Below are positions 9,124-18,030 of a stretch of DNA of 64,000 bases, one piece after another. The first letter of the stretch is position 1, and each line of letters opens with the position of its first letter. The stretch spans positions 62,001 to 126,000 of the forward strand of contig CAWKJX010000013.1 of the NCBI GenBank assembly GCA_963850095.1, given 5' to 3'. Origin of the DNA: Bog-473 sp963850095. GTDB taxonomy: Bacteria; Actinomycetota; Acidimicrobiia; Acidimicrobiales; RAAP-2. The position numbers were made by a program, and so were the translations under genes. The notes below the pieces were generated by a model, which worked only from the letters and a program-made list of their open reading frames with translations, was not told where the DNA came from and ran no database searches.

Positions 9124-10847
9124 GACGACGTCACCAGGGGGGCGGCGGCATCGGGCAACGCGACGATGGTGCCGAAGCGGGGCAGGAGGACCGGTTCGTG
9201 GGCGGCCACGACGACGGTGCGACCGCTCAACCAGGGCTCGATGGCCGGGGCGAGCCGGGCCACGGTCGGTGGGTCGAGTGAGGCCGTCGGCTCGTCGAGC
9301 AGCAGGACGGGCGCCGGGCAGAGGAGGGCACGGGCGAGAGCCACCCGTTGGCGCTCGCCCGAGCTCAGGGTGAGGCCGTCGTGGCCGACGACGGTCTGCA
9401 GTCCGGCCGGGAGGTTGGCCACCAGCGTGGCCAGGCCGACGGCGCTCAGCACACCGAGCAACTCGTCCTCTGGCGCGTCCGGCGCACCGAGCCGCAGGTT
9501 CTGGGCCAGGCTGGCGTGGAAGAGGTGCGGCCGCTGAGGCAGCCAGGAGAAGCAGGCGCGCCACTCGGCCGGGCTCTGCTGGGTCGCCGGCCGGCCGTCG
9601 AGCGTCATGCTGCCCGCGCTCGGCTCCACGAAGCGCAAGAGTGCGGCGAGGACGGTCGACTTGCCCGCTCCCGACGGACCCGTGATCGCTACCCGCGCCG
9701 CCGGCGCGGCCTGCAGGGAGAAGGCGGCGAGCGCGGGGCGAGCGCGTTCGGGGTACTCGACGGCCAGCGCGTCGATGGCCAAGTCCGGAACGATGGTGAC
9801 CGGTGCCGTTGCCATCGCCGGCCCACGCGACGCGGCCGACGCCGGCGCGGGAGTGGGCGTGGGCGTGGGCGTGGGCGTGCCGAGGATTTCGAGGACGCGT
9901 GTCGCCGCCGCCCGGCCCTCGGTGCTGGCGTGGAACTCCGCCCCGGCGCGGCGGAGCGGGATGAAGATCTCCGGCGCCACCAGGAGGACGGCCAGGGCGG
10001 TCTGGAGTCCCAGCTCCCCCCACAGCAGGCGGAGGCCGAGCACCATGGCCACGAAGCCGACCCCGAAGCCGGCGATGAGGTCCATGGAGAGGGCCGAGAG
10101 GAAGGCCACCCGCAGGGTGCGCAGAGTGGCCACGCGGACCCCCTCGTTGGCGGCTTCCACCTCGCGTCGTCCGTACGCCTCGCGCCCGAAGGCGCGGAGC
10201 GTGGGGAGGCCCTCGACGAGCTGGAGGAAGTGTCCCGCCAGCGACCCGAGGCGGCGCCACTGTCGCTGCGAACGCCTGGTCGCCTCGCGCCCGAAGTAGA
10301 CCATGGTGAGCGGGACCGCCGCCACGAGCGCCACGATCACGACGAACGACAGCCAGTCCTGGGTCGCCACCCACACCAGCAAGAGGGGTGGGATGGCGGC
10401 CGCGGCGGCGGCTTGCGGCAGGTAGCGGGCGTAGTAGGCGTGGAGCGAGTGCAGCCCGCGGGTGGCCGTGGTCGACAGCTCGCCGGGCCGCTCGCCGGCC
10501 AACCAGGCCGGGCCCAGGGCGAGCGCGTGGTGCAGCAACTCACCGCGCAAATGGGTGACGACCAGCTCAGCCGACTTGTGGGCCGACCGGTCGGCCAGCG
10601 CGTACAGCACCGCACGGGTGGCGATGGCGAGGCCGACCAGGGCGATGGCCGGCGCGACCTGGCGGACCGACGCGTGCTGCAGCAGCGAGCGGTCCACCGC
10701 GTGGGCCAGCGCGACCGCCTGCACGACGATGGCCAGGGCCGTCAGCACGCCGAGCGCGAGAGCGATGGCGGTCACACGCCGCAGGCCGGGCAGCCGAGCG
10801 GCCAGCTCGGGGTCGACCAGGCGTGGTCGACCCGGGGCGGTGGTCAT
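9120..10847 (-). CDS. cydD: CydD subunit of thiol ABC exporter
   Basis: 575 residues with an ABC exporter membrane domain (about 1-310), a linker of alternating Pro-Thr and an ATPase domain (Walker A G-P-S-G-A-G-K-S-T, signature L-S-S-G-E-R, Walker B L-L-L-D-E-P-T). Partner of CydC, whose start it overlaps by four bases. The Pro-Thr linker is encoded by about four copies of a GGGCGT hexamer near 9852-9880. Starts at ATG 10847, five bases after the thiolase-like gene's stop, so the three minus-strand genes are probably one operon. Confidence 0.88.
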   Translation of the reverse strand: MTTAPGRPRLVDPELAARLPGLRRVTAIALALGVLTALAIVVQAVALAHAVDRSLLQHASVRQVAPAIALVGLAIATRAVLYALADRSAHKSAELVVTHLRGELLHHALALGPAWLAGERPGELSTTATRGLHSLHAYYARYLPQAAAAAAIPPLLLVWVATQDWLSFVVIVALVAAVPLTMVYFGREATRRSQRQWRRLGSLAGHFLQLVEGLPTLRAFGREAYGRREVEAANEGVRVATLRTLRVAFLSALSMDLIAGFGVGFVAMVLGLRLLWGELGLQTALAVLLVAPEIFIPLRRAGAEFHASTEGRAAATRVLEILGTPTPTPTPTPAPASAASRGPAMATAPVTIVPDLAIDALAVEYPERARPALAAFSLQAAPAARVAITGPSGAGKSTVLAALLRFVEPSAGSMTLDGRPATQQSPAEWRACFSWLPQRPHLFHASLAQNLRLGAPDAPEDELLGVLSAVGLATLVANLPAGLQTVVGHDGLTLSSGERQRVALARALLCPAPVLLLDEPTASLDPPTVARLAPAIEPWLSGRTVVVAAHEPVLLPRFGTIVALPDAAAPLVTSS

Positions 10848-10852
10848 GGTGC

Positions 10853-12331
10853 TCAGAGACTGAATGTCGTGTCCTTCACGTCCACCGCCCGACCGATGAG
10901 GCCCTCGGCGACGGCCAGGCGGGCGGTCGCTGCATCTTCGCAGGTGGCCGCCGTGCGGGCCCCATCGGGCAGGTCGGCCACAATGGCGGTGCGCACGGGC
11001 TCCGCGCCGTCTTCGCCGCCGTAGGTGACGGTGAACGAGGCCACCGTCGCTCTGGACGGCACCTCCGGCGGTCGTTCGACGACGGGGACAATGTCCGTGG
11101 CCGCATCGGCCTGGTCGGCCAGGTCGGCCAGGAAGGCGGATCGGCCGTCGGTCCCCGGTGGGGTGGCCGACCACACGGCCAGGCCGGGCTTGGAGAGCAT
11201 GCCCGACACCGTCGTCACGAGTCCGAGCTCGGACGGACGGGTGCGGAGTCGGCGCCCGAGGGACACGAGCGACTGCAGGGCGTAGTGGTTGAAGGGACCG
11301 CCGGCGAAGGCCATGCCGCCGGTCAGGGTGGGGGTGCCATCGAGGTCGAGATCGAGCGCGCGCTGCTGCACCCGCACCGCCGCCGGGAAGCACGAGTAGA
11401 CCTCGGCCAGCTCGATGTCGCGCAAGGGGCACCCGAGTTGGCGCTGCGCGGCGCGGCCGAGCACTTCCATCGCGGGCCAGGCGTGCAGCCGGTGGCGGGC
11501 GGTGAGGGTGACGGCGCGGGAGCAGTGCAGGGCCACGTGCGGGAAGAGCCAGCGGTCCGGCGGCACGCCGGCCTCCTCGGCGCGGGCGGCCGAACAGACG
11601 ATGAGCGCCGTCGCCTGGTCGACCGTCCATTGGCTCGAGTGCCACAGGTTGTAAGGCAAGGCCAGTGGGCGGTTGTGCGGTCCCGGCGCGGCGATCTGCT
11701 GCGCCGAGAGTGGTGCGGGAAAGGCGGCGTCGGGGTTGCCCTGGGCGACGTCGTTGAACCGGGACCACAAGGCGGCGATGTCGTCACGCTGCTGCTCGGG
11801 GGCTACGCGCTCGGCGGCTCCCAGCGCGTTCTCTATCAGCGCGTACTGCTGCACGACGGGCCAGACGAGGCCGGCCGCCACCTCGACGGGCGCCACGAAG
11901 TCGGGTGGCCGCGTCACGACCTCGTCGGGCGCGACCCCGGCATCCTCCTCGGTCTCGGTGTCCCTGGCGCGAGCCCAGGCGCGAGCCTCACCGGCGACCA
12001 CGACCACCGTCTCGTACTCACCGGCGGCCACGGCGGCCAGGGTGTGGTTGACCAGCTCCTGTTGCGACACGCCGACCTCGAAGAGCGCCGTGCGAGCTTC
12101 GGGTGAGCCGATACGCCGGGCCACCGTGCGTCCGGGATCCGTGAGCGACCACGATCCTTGCGGCACTGCGACGAGGTCGACCGAACCCAGGAGCCCGGGT
12201 GCGCCCGCGTCGTGGGCTGCCTCTTCGGCGGCCCGGGTCATCAGTTCGGTCACGGGCGCGCTCTCGTTGGCGGCGCCCAACCCGACGACGACGGGCAGGC
12301 GCGGCTCGAAGGAGCGAAAAGGTGCGGACAC
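10853..12331 (-). CDS. Thiolase-like acetyl-CoA acetyltransferase family protein
   Basis: 492 residues related to the thiolase superfamily, of the actinobacterial subgroup in which a C-terminal domain follows the thiolase body. Features include L-P-V-V-V-G-L-G-A-A-N-E near the N-terminus, a S-Q-Q-E-L-V-N-H helix, E-V-Y-S-C-F-P-A-A-V in the middle and G-G-M-A-F-A-G-G-P-F-N-H-Y late in the protein, matching the G-G-x3-G-H-P-x-G-A-S-G region of true thiolases only loosely. It may be a lipid-transfer or catalytically altered thiolase homologue. GTG 12331 chosen; divergent from the hydrolase with 24 bases between starts. Confidence 0.75.
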   Translation of the reverse strand: MSAPFRSFEPRLPVVVGLGAANESAPVTELMTRAAEEAAHDAGAPGLLGSVDLVAVPQGSWSLTDPGRTVARRIGSPEARTALFEVGVSQQELVNHTLAAVAAGEYETVVVVAGEARAWARARDTETEEDAGVAPDEVVTRPPDFVAPVEVAAGLVWPVVQQYALIENALGAAERVAPEQQRDDIAALWSRFNDVAQGNPDAAFPAPLSAQQIAAPGPHNRPLALPYNLWHSSQWTVDQATALIVCSAARAEEAGVPPDRWLFPHVALHCSRAVTLTARHRLHAWPAMEVLGRAAQRQLGCPLRDIELAEVYSCFPAAVRVQQRALDLDLDGTPTLTGGMAFAGGPFNHYALQSLVSLGRRLRTRPSELGLVTTVSGMLSKPGLAVWSATPPGTDGRSAFLADLADQADAATDIVPVVERPPEVPSRATVASFTVTYGGEDGAEPVRTAIVADLPDGARTAATCEDAATARLAVAEGLIGRAVDVKDTTFSL

Positions 12332-12343
12332 GGCGCTCGATGC

Positions 12344-12349
12344 TACGGT
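12344..12349 (+). promoter_or_regulatory. Probable leaderless -10 element (TACGGT)
   Basis: A TANNNT hexamer ends six bases before ATG 12356, which places the expected transcription start on the A of the start codon. No ribosome-binding site is present. This is the usual layout of leaderless actinobacterial mRNAs. Confidence 0.45.
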
Positions 12350-12355
12350 CCGGCC

Positions 12356-13201
12356 ATGGCGACCGGCGATGCGGGCAGGTGGGAGGGGGCGCTCGGGGAT
12401 TACACGAAGGAGAGCTTCGAGGCCGAAGGGAAACGGCGGGACTTGTTTCGCCTGGGCAGCGGCCCCGCCGTGATCGTCATGAGCGAGGCCCCTGGCATTA
12501 CGCCCGAGCTGGCGCTGTTCGGCCGCCGGGTCGCGGCCGCGGGGTGCACGGCCGTGCTGCCGCACCTCTTCGGTGACGTCGGTCGGCCGATGACCGGGGT
12601 GTACTCGGTCCGTTCCCTCGGCCCAGCCTGCGTTTCGCGCGAGTTCTCCTGCTTCGCACTCAAGCGGACGAGCCCCATCACCACCTGGCTGCGCGCGTTG
12701 GCGGCGTCGGAACACGAGCGGTGCGGCGGGCCCGGCGTGGGCGCCGTCGGCATGTGCTTCACCGGCGGCTTCGCCCTCGCCATGATGGTCGACGACCGCA
12801 TGCTGGCTCCCGTTCTGAGCCAGCCGTCGCAGCCGTTCCCGATCGGCAAGAAGTACAAGGCCGACATCGGCATCTCGGACGCCGACCTGGCCCGGGTCAA
12901 GGAGCGCACGGAAGCCGGCCAGTGCGTACTCGGCCTGCGCTTCACCAACGACCCCTTCTGCTTCTCGGAGCGCTTCGAGACCCTGCGCCGCGAGCTGGGC
13001 GACAAGTTCCTGGCCGTGGAGATCGACTCGGCGCCGGGAAACCCCTACGGGCACCCCAAGAGCGCCCACTCGGTGCTGACGCATCACCTGGTCGACGAAG
13101 AGGGCACCCCGACGCGGGCGGCCCTCGACCAGACGTTGGCCTTCTTCCGCGAGAATCTCGGGGTGGGCACCGGTCCCGGGCCGCGGCCTCCAGGGATGTG
13201 A
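12356..13201 (+). CDS. Dienelactone hydrolase family protein
   Basis: 281-residue alpha/beta hydrolase. The nucleophile elbow is G-M-C-F-T-G-G with cysteine as nucleophile, typical of dienelactone hydrolases, and the catalytic histidine is probably in K-S-A-H-S-V-L-T near residue 240. It likely cleaves a lactone or ester; the substrate is unknown. The transcript is probably leaderless and divergent from the thiolase-like gene. Confidence 0.85.
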   Translation: MATGDAGRWEGALGDYTKESFEAEGKRRDLFRLGSGPAVIVMSEAPGITPELALFGRRVAAAGCTAVLPHLFGDVGRPMTGVYSVRSLGPACVSREFSCFALKRTSPITTWLRALAASEHERCGGPGVGAVGMCFTGGFALAMMVDDRMLAPVLSQPSQPFPIGKKYKADIGISDADLARVKERTEAGQCVLGLRFTNDPFCFSERFETLRRELGDKFLAVEIDSAPGNPYGHPKSAHSVLTHHLVDEEGTPTRAALDQTLAFFRENLGVGTGPGPRPPGM

Positions 13202-13254
13202 CCACGGCTCGGCGGCCTCCATAGTCGGAGCCGCCGAAGGTGATGGGGTGGGCT

Positions 13255-14625
13255 CTACGTCGGAGCCTGCAGGATTTCGTCGGCCACGCGCTCCCCGGAG
13301 CGCACGGCGCCGTCCATGGCCCCGAAGGACGTCGTCGCCGTCTCCGTGCCCGCCCAGTGCACCCGCCCGACGGGCTCGCGCAACCGGGAGCCGTAGTGCG
13401 TCAGCACGCCTGTCGAAAAATGGGCCAGGGAGCAGCCGCGCGTCCAGCGCTCCTCGGCCCAGTTGATCTCGAGGACCTCGAGCGGCTTGGCTGCATTGGG
13501 GCCGAGCCGGGTCGACAGCATTTTGGTCAGCACGGATCGCCGGTTGGCCTCGCCCATGGACCACAGGGCGCGAGCACGTGGCCCGGCCGAGTAGGTGCCG
13601 ATGACGCCCTCGGGATGTCCGGGTTGGGTCGTGTCGAGCGTCACTTCTATGAGGTCGTCGGTGGCCACCGTGTTGCCCGAAATGCCGTCAGCCCGCCAGA
13701 AGGGTTCCTCGTAGACGGCCACGGTCTTGAGTTCCGTGCCGGCGGGCATCTGGTGGAGCAGCAGCGCGTGGTCCGCCGGGAGCGCCGGTTCGAAGCGGAT
13801 GCCGGCGGCCAGGGCGCGTGGCAGCGCCAGCACGGCGCGCCGGGCCCTCACGGTGGGTCCGTCGGACACGAGGTCGACGCGGTCGGGCCCTTGGGTGAGG
13901 GCGGTGACGGGCGCTTCCAGCACGACCGCGTCACCCAGCTCGGCTGCCATGGCGTCGGGAATCTGCCCCACGCCCCCTTCGAATTGGGAGTCCTGGTAGC
14001 CCCCCGCGATGTTCATGAGCGACTCCACGCCGCCGGCCGACCGTACGAGGAACAACCAGCACAGCAGGGAGACCTCCGAGAGGTCGCAGGCGAAACAGGC
14101 CCGTACCGTCGCCTCGACCAGGTCGCGGGCCAGTCGGGTGGGCACGTGCGCCGGCGAGAGCCAGGCCCGAACCGACTGCGCGTCCCACTTGGCGGCGGCG
14201 CGCGCGTCCCAGGGCGCCTCGAGCGGGACCTTCTTGGCCATGGCACCCATGCGGGTGATGGCCTGGCCGGCACTGAGGAGCGCCGCGGGGTTGATGCGCG
14301 GGATGTCACCCCGGTACCGGCGGACCTTGCCGCCGGTCGCCAGGACGTTGTCGCCGTCGACGTGGGTGGAGAAGGTGGTCACACCCATCTCCTTGGCCAG
14401 CGCGTGGAGGCGGTCGTGGTGGGGCCCGACGAAGCAGCCACCCATGTCCACCGGAATGCCGCCCTCCGAAGTCTGCGTCCAGACCCGGCCGCCCACCCGG
14501 TCGCGGGCCTCGAGGACGGCGACGGTCTGGCCCGACTGCGCCAGGCGGCGGGCCGCCGTCAGCCCCGCCAGACCGGCGCCGACAATGCAGACGTCGACCT
14601 CCCTCGGTGCTCCTGTCGCCGTCAT
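13255..14625 (-). CDS. Flavin monoamine oxidase family protein
   Basis: 456 residues with an N-terminal FAD-binding Rossmann motif (V-C-I-V-G-A-G-L-A-G-L), the E-A-R-D-R-V-G-G-R arginine-rich signature, and the C-terminal G-R-V-H-W-A-G-T-E-T-A block that contacts FAD. This is the monoamine/polyamine oxidase family: oxidation of an amine to an aldehyde plus H2O2. Divergently transcribed from an aldehyde dehydrogenase 195 bases away, which would oxidise the product. ATG 14625 is preceded by GGGTGGG. Confidence 0.9.
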   Translation of the reverse strand: MTATGAPREVDVCIVGAGLAGLTAARRLAQSGQTVAVLEARDRVGGRVWTQTSEGGIPVDMGGCFVGPHHDRLHALAKEMGVTTFSTHVDGDNVLATGGKVRRYRGDIPRINPAALLSAGQAITRMGAMAKKVPLEAPWDARAAAKWDAQSVRAWLSPAHVPTRLARDLVEATVRACFACDLSEVSLLCWLFLVRSAGGVESLMNIAGGYQDSQFEGGVGQIPDAMAAELGDAVVLEAPVTALTQGPDRVDLVSDGPTVRARRAVLALPRALAAGIRFEPALPADHALLLHQMPAGTELKTVAVYEEPFWRADGISGNTVATDDLIEVTLDTTQPGHPEGVIGTYSAGPRARALWSMGEANRRSVLTKMLSTRLGPNAAKPLEVLEINWAEERWTRGCSLAHFSTGVLTHYGSRLREPVGRVHWAGTETATTSFGAMDGAVRSGERVADEILQAPT

Positions 14626-14820
14626 GTTTCCCACCCTTCCATCTGTGCCTCTGTCGTCCTTCTGCCCGTCGGTCCCGCTTCGTCCGCGGCAGGACCACGC
14701 CGGTGTGACGGTAGTGCGGCCACGCCGATTGAGGTCGTGGGGCGGAGGTGGGAGGATGGCCGGACCGAAGTCCGGCCGGGGTGGGGAGTCCAGGCCAGGC
14801 CAGCACAGCCCAGGAGCGCC

Positions 14821-16311
14821 ATGACCGAATTCGTGATGACCATTGCAGGGGAAGCCGCACCGACGGAGGGGACGTTCGGCGTCGTCAACCCGGCCACGGG
14901 CGAGGTGTTCGCTCAGGCCCCCGAGTGCACCCGCGCCCAACTCGATGCTGCGTTCGATGCCGCGGCCAAGGCGGCCCGGGATTGGAAGGCCGACGAAGGG
15001 GTCCGGCGGGCCGCCCTGCTCAAGGCGGCCGACGTGCTGCTGGCGCAGGCCGCCACGGAGCTGTCGCCCATCCTGACGGCCGAGCAGGGCAAGCCGTTGG
15101 CCGACGCCGCCATCGAGGGGTTCGCCGCGGCGATCTGGTGCCAGTACTTCGCCAACCTCGAGATGGCGCCTCAGGTCATTCAGGACGACGATTCGGCCTA
15201 CGTCGAGCTGGCCCGACGGCCGCTGGGCGTGGTGGCGGCCATTACGCCGTGGAACTTCCCGTTGACGCTCGCCTTCTGGAAGATCGCGCCGGCGCTGTTG
15301 GCCGGGAACACCCTCGTGCTGAAGCCGTCCCCCTTCACGCCGCTGACCACGCTGAAAGTGGGTGAGCTCCTGCGTGACGTGTTCCCGCCCGGCGTGCTCA
15401 ACATCGTGAGCGGCGGTGACGAGCTCGGCGCGTGGATGACCTCGCACCCCGTGCCGCGCAAAGTCAGCTTCACCGGGTCGGTGGAGACGGGAAAGAAGGT
15501 GGCCCTCTCGGCCGCGCCCGACCTCAAGCGGGTCACGCTGGAGCTCGGGGGCAACGACCCGGCCATCGTGCTCGACGACGCCGATCCGGCCGCGGTGGCC
15601 TCGGCCATCTTCGCCGGGGCGTTCAACAACAACGGCCAGGTGTGCTCGGCCATCAAGCGGGTGTACGTGCCCGAGGCGCTCTACGACGACGTGGTCGAGG
15701 GGCTGGCGGCCCACGCCCGTTCCATCAAGGTGGGCGAGGGCACCGAGGACGGGGTGAAGCTCGGCCCGATCAACAACGCGCCGCAGTACGAGCGGGTCAA
15801 GGAGCTGGTGGCCGATGCGTTGTCGTCGGGAGCCACCGCGGTGACCGGCGGCAAGGCCATGGACCGCCCGGGGTACTTCTTCGAGCCGACCATCCTGACC
15901 GGGCTGTCAGACGGGACCCGGATCGTCGACGAGGAGCAGTTCGGACCGGCCCTCCCGGTGATCTCCTACCGACACCTGGGCGACGCGGTGGACCGGGCCA
16001 ACGCCACCCACTTCGGCCTGTCGGGCTCGGTGTGGGGCACCGACGCCGACCGCGCCGCTGAGGTCGCCGCCCAGCTCGAGTGTGGGACGGCATGGGTCAA
16101 CACGCACTTGGCGCTCGCCCCGCAGCAGCCGTTCGGTGGCTTCAAGTGGAGCGGCATCGGCGTGGAGAACGGCCCGTGGGGCCTGGCCGAGTTCTCCGAG
16201 TTCCAGGTGGTCCACCGCTCCAAGGCCGCGGACGGGCTCAACGCCACCACCGTCGTCGCTGCTGAGCTGAGCCGCTCGCCGGGCCAGGTTGCGCTCGGCG
16301 TCCACCCCTGA
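14821..16311 (+). CDS. NAD(P)-dependent aldehyde dehydrogenase
   Basis: 496 residues. It has the cofactor-site motif I-T-P-W-N-F-P-L-T, the F-T-G-S-V-E-T-G-K loop, the general-base glutamate in L-E-L-G-G-N-D-P and the catalytic cysteine in N-G-Q-V-C-S. The sequence is close to the succinate-semialdehyde/aminoaldehyde dehydrogenase group. An AGGAG site precedes ATG 14821. Pairing with the divergent amine oxidase suggests amine catabolism: amine, aldehyde, acid. The long in-frame extension upstream is the antisense of the oxidase and is not used. Confidence 0.92.
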   Translation: MTEFVMTIAGEAAPTEGTFGVVNPATGEVFAQAPECTRAQLDAAFDAAAKAARDWKADEGVRRAALLKAADVLLAQAATELSPILTAEQGKPLADAAIEGFAAAIWCQYFANLEMAPQVIQDDDSAYVELARRPLGVVAAITPWNFPLTLAFWKIAPALLAGNTLVLKPSPFTPLTTLKVGELLRDVFPPGVLNIVSGGDELGAWMTSHPVPRKVSFTGSVETGKKVALSAAPDLKRVTLELGGNDPAIVLDDADPAAVASAIFAGAFNNNGQVCSAIKRVYVPEALYDDVVEGLAAHARSIKVGEGTEDGVKLGPINNAPQYERVKELVADALSSGATAVTGGKAMDRPGYFFEPTILTGLSDGTRIVDEEQFGPALPVISYRHLGDAVDRANATHFGLSGSVWGTDADRAAEVAAQLECGTAWVNTHLALAPQQPFGGFKWSGIGVENGPWGLAEFSEFQVVHRSKAADGLNATTVVAAELSRSPGQVALGVHP

Positions 16312-16320
16312 CGTCTCGGG

Positions 16321-16372
16321 CGTCACCCGCCCGGCACCGGGAAATGGGGGGTCCGGTGCCGGGAGAGTGACG
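16321..16372. terminator. Bidirectional hairpin terminator
   Basis: Between the convergent aldehyde dehydrogenase and secreted-protein genes. An 11-bp perfect stem (16330-16340 with 16353-16363) is extended after a 3x3 internal loop by a second 6-bp stem (16321-16326 with 16367-16372). It has no clear T-run, as is common in high-GC Actinobacteria. Confidence 0.65.
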
Positions 16373-16406
16373 TTGCCGCAGGCAGCCGATGGCTGCCGCG
16401 GCGGGA

Positions 16407-17195
16407 TCAGGTGGTGGTCGGAGTGCCGCCGGCCGCGCTCGGGGAGTCGGGCGAGCCCTGCACATGGTTCTTCACAATGGCGCGGATCTCCTTGACGTCC
16501 TGGCGGCCCTTGGCCACGGCGGCATCGGCCTGGGCGTCTGACTGCTTCGAGGGCACCAGGAGGTTGTTGTTGGCGTTCCACTGCTGGGGTGTGTAGGCGA
16601 GCACCGTCGCCGCCAGACCGTTGGTGGCGCTCGTCGCCGCGCTGATCTGGCCGTTCAGGTCGTCGATGAGCGGTTGCAGCACGCCCTGGTTGCCCGGGTT
16701 GACGTACTGCTGCGCCTTGGTCGACGCCGCCTGCAGGTTCGGGACCGATGTCGTGGTGACGCGGAACGCATCGCCGGCGATGTGGGCTGCCGGCAGGACC
16801 AGCTTGTAGACCCGGAAGTTGGTGAAGATGGTGCGGAAATCCTTCGCCGCCTGCTGCACCGACGTGTCGCCCTGAATCGTCGTGTCCAGCTCCTGCAGCG
16901 GGGTGATGTCGGTGCCCAGGTAGGCCTCCAGCGTGCCCTGGCCCGAGCCGAGGCCCTGGGCCCCCTTCACCTTGTCGATGGCCGAGTTGAGTGAATTGAC
17001 CCGGTCGGTGATGTCGGTGTTGGCCTTGGCCTTGATCCCGGCCAGCGTGCTCGGGACGTCGCTGCTCCCGCTGCTCCCGCTGCTCCCGGTGGTGCCCGAA
17101 CCGCTGGCGCTTGCGACGCCTGCCGTGCCCACGGCGGCGGCTGACGCCAGGGCGAGGGCCCCGAGGCGGATGAGGTGCGTACGGCCGTTCGGCAT
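16407..17195 (-). CDS. Secreted protein of unknown function
   Basis: 262 residues with a signal peptide (M-P-N-G-R-T-H ... A-L-A-S-A-A-A-V-G, cleavage near V-A-S-A-S), then a short Gly-Ser repeat (encoded by repeated GGGAGCAGC units near 17060-17090) and a helical, Gln/Asp-rich body of about 200 residues with no cysteines. I recognise no domain. A strong GAGGAG site precedes ATG 17195. It is divergent from the response regulator (155 bases between starts), so it may be a target of that two-component system. Confidence 0.75.
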   Translation of the reverse strand: MPNGRTHLIRLGALALASAAAVGTAGVASASGSGTTGSSGSSGSSDVPSTLAGIKAKANTDITDRVNSLNSAIDKVKGAQGLGSGQGTLEAYLGTDITPLQELDTTIQGDTSVQQAAKDFRTIFTNFRVYKLVLPAAHIAGDAFRVTTTSVPNLQAASTKAQQYVNPGNQGVLQPLIDDLNGQISAATSATNGLAATVLAYTPQQWNANNNLLVPSKQSDAQADAAVAKGRQDVKEIRAIVKNHVQGSPDSPSAAGGTPTTT

Positions 17196-17349
17196 GTGAA
17201 CTCCTCTCGTCGTCCGGGTCTTTCGTTGGGGACCCTGGGAGGAGATGGTGAGCCGTCCGGGTGAAGGGCCTGTTCGGCAATCGTGAGGGTTCTGTAAGGG
17301 ATGGCCGGATTCCGGCAATTCGGGGTGCGCCCCATGGAAGGCTAGGTAG

Positions 17350-18027
17350 GTGAGCGCGGAGAACGGGACGGTCGTGGTCGTCGAGGACGACCCGCACATC
17401 GCCGACTTGGTGGACCTCTACCTGCGGCGCGAGGGGTTCCGCGTCCTGCTGGCCGGCGACGGCGAAAAGGGACTCGAGCTCTTCAAGCGGGAGGATCCGT
17501 GGATCGTCATCCTCGACGTCGGGCTTCCCGGACAGCGCGACGGGTTCGACGTCTGCCGCGAGATCCGCAGCCGCAGCAAGGTGCCCGTCCTCTTCCTCAC
17601 CGCACGCGACGACGAGGTGGATCGGATACTGGGTCTCGAGCTGGGGGCGGACGACTACCTGGTCAAGCCGTTCTCACCCCGCGAGCTGGTGGCCCGGGTG
17701 CGGGCGATCCTGCGGCGGACCCGCGAGGGGCCGGCGCCCCAGGAGGTCGTCACGGTGGGCGACGTCGAGGTCGACCTGCGTCGGCGCGAGGCGCGCCAGG
17801 GTGGCCGGGCGGTGGCGCTCACGACCCGCGAATTCGACCTCCTGGCCTTCCTGTCCAACAACCTCGGCCTGGCCCTGTCACGCCAGCAGCTGCTCGACGG
17901 CGTCTGGGGCACCGACTGGTACGGCGACGAGCGCACCGTGGACGTCCACGTCGCGCAGTTGCGCAAGAAGCTCGGCCCCGAGCTCCCCCTCGCCACGGTG
18001 TGGGGTGTCGGCTACCGGTTCGGGTGA
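17350..18027 (+). CDS. OmpR-family response regulator
   Basis: 225 residues: a receiver domain with acidic pocket E-D-D, phospho-acceptor Asp56 in I-L-D-V-G-L-P-G and K in L-V-K-P-F, followed by an OmpR/PhoB winged helix (T-T-R-E-F-D-L-L ... E-R-T-V-D-V-H-V ... G-V-G-Y-R-F). GTG start at 17350. Paired with the histidine kinase three bases downstream. Confidence 0.95.
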   Translation: MSAENGTVVVVEDDPHIADLVDLYLRREGFRVLLAGDGEKGLELFKREDPWIVILDVGLPGQRDGFDVCREIRSRSKVPVLFLTARDDEVDRILGLELGADDYLVKPFSPRELVARVRAILRRTREGPAPQEVVTVGDVEVDLRRREARQGGRAVALTTREFDLLAFLSNNLGLALSRQQLLDGVWGTDWYGDERTVDVHVAQLRKKLGPELPLATVWGVGYRFG

Positions 18028-18030
18028 GCG

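Noticed and set aside
7345..11024. Long plus-strand frames (523 and 558 codons) opposite cydC and cydD
   Set aside because: They are antisense frames kept open by high GC; composition is Arg/Gly/His-rich with no family motif, while the minus strand encodes clear ABC exporter domains.
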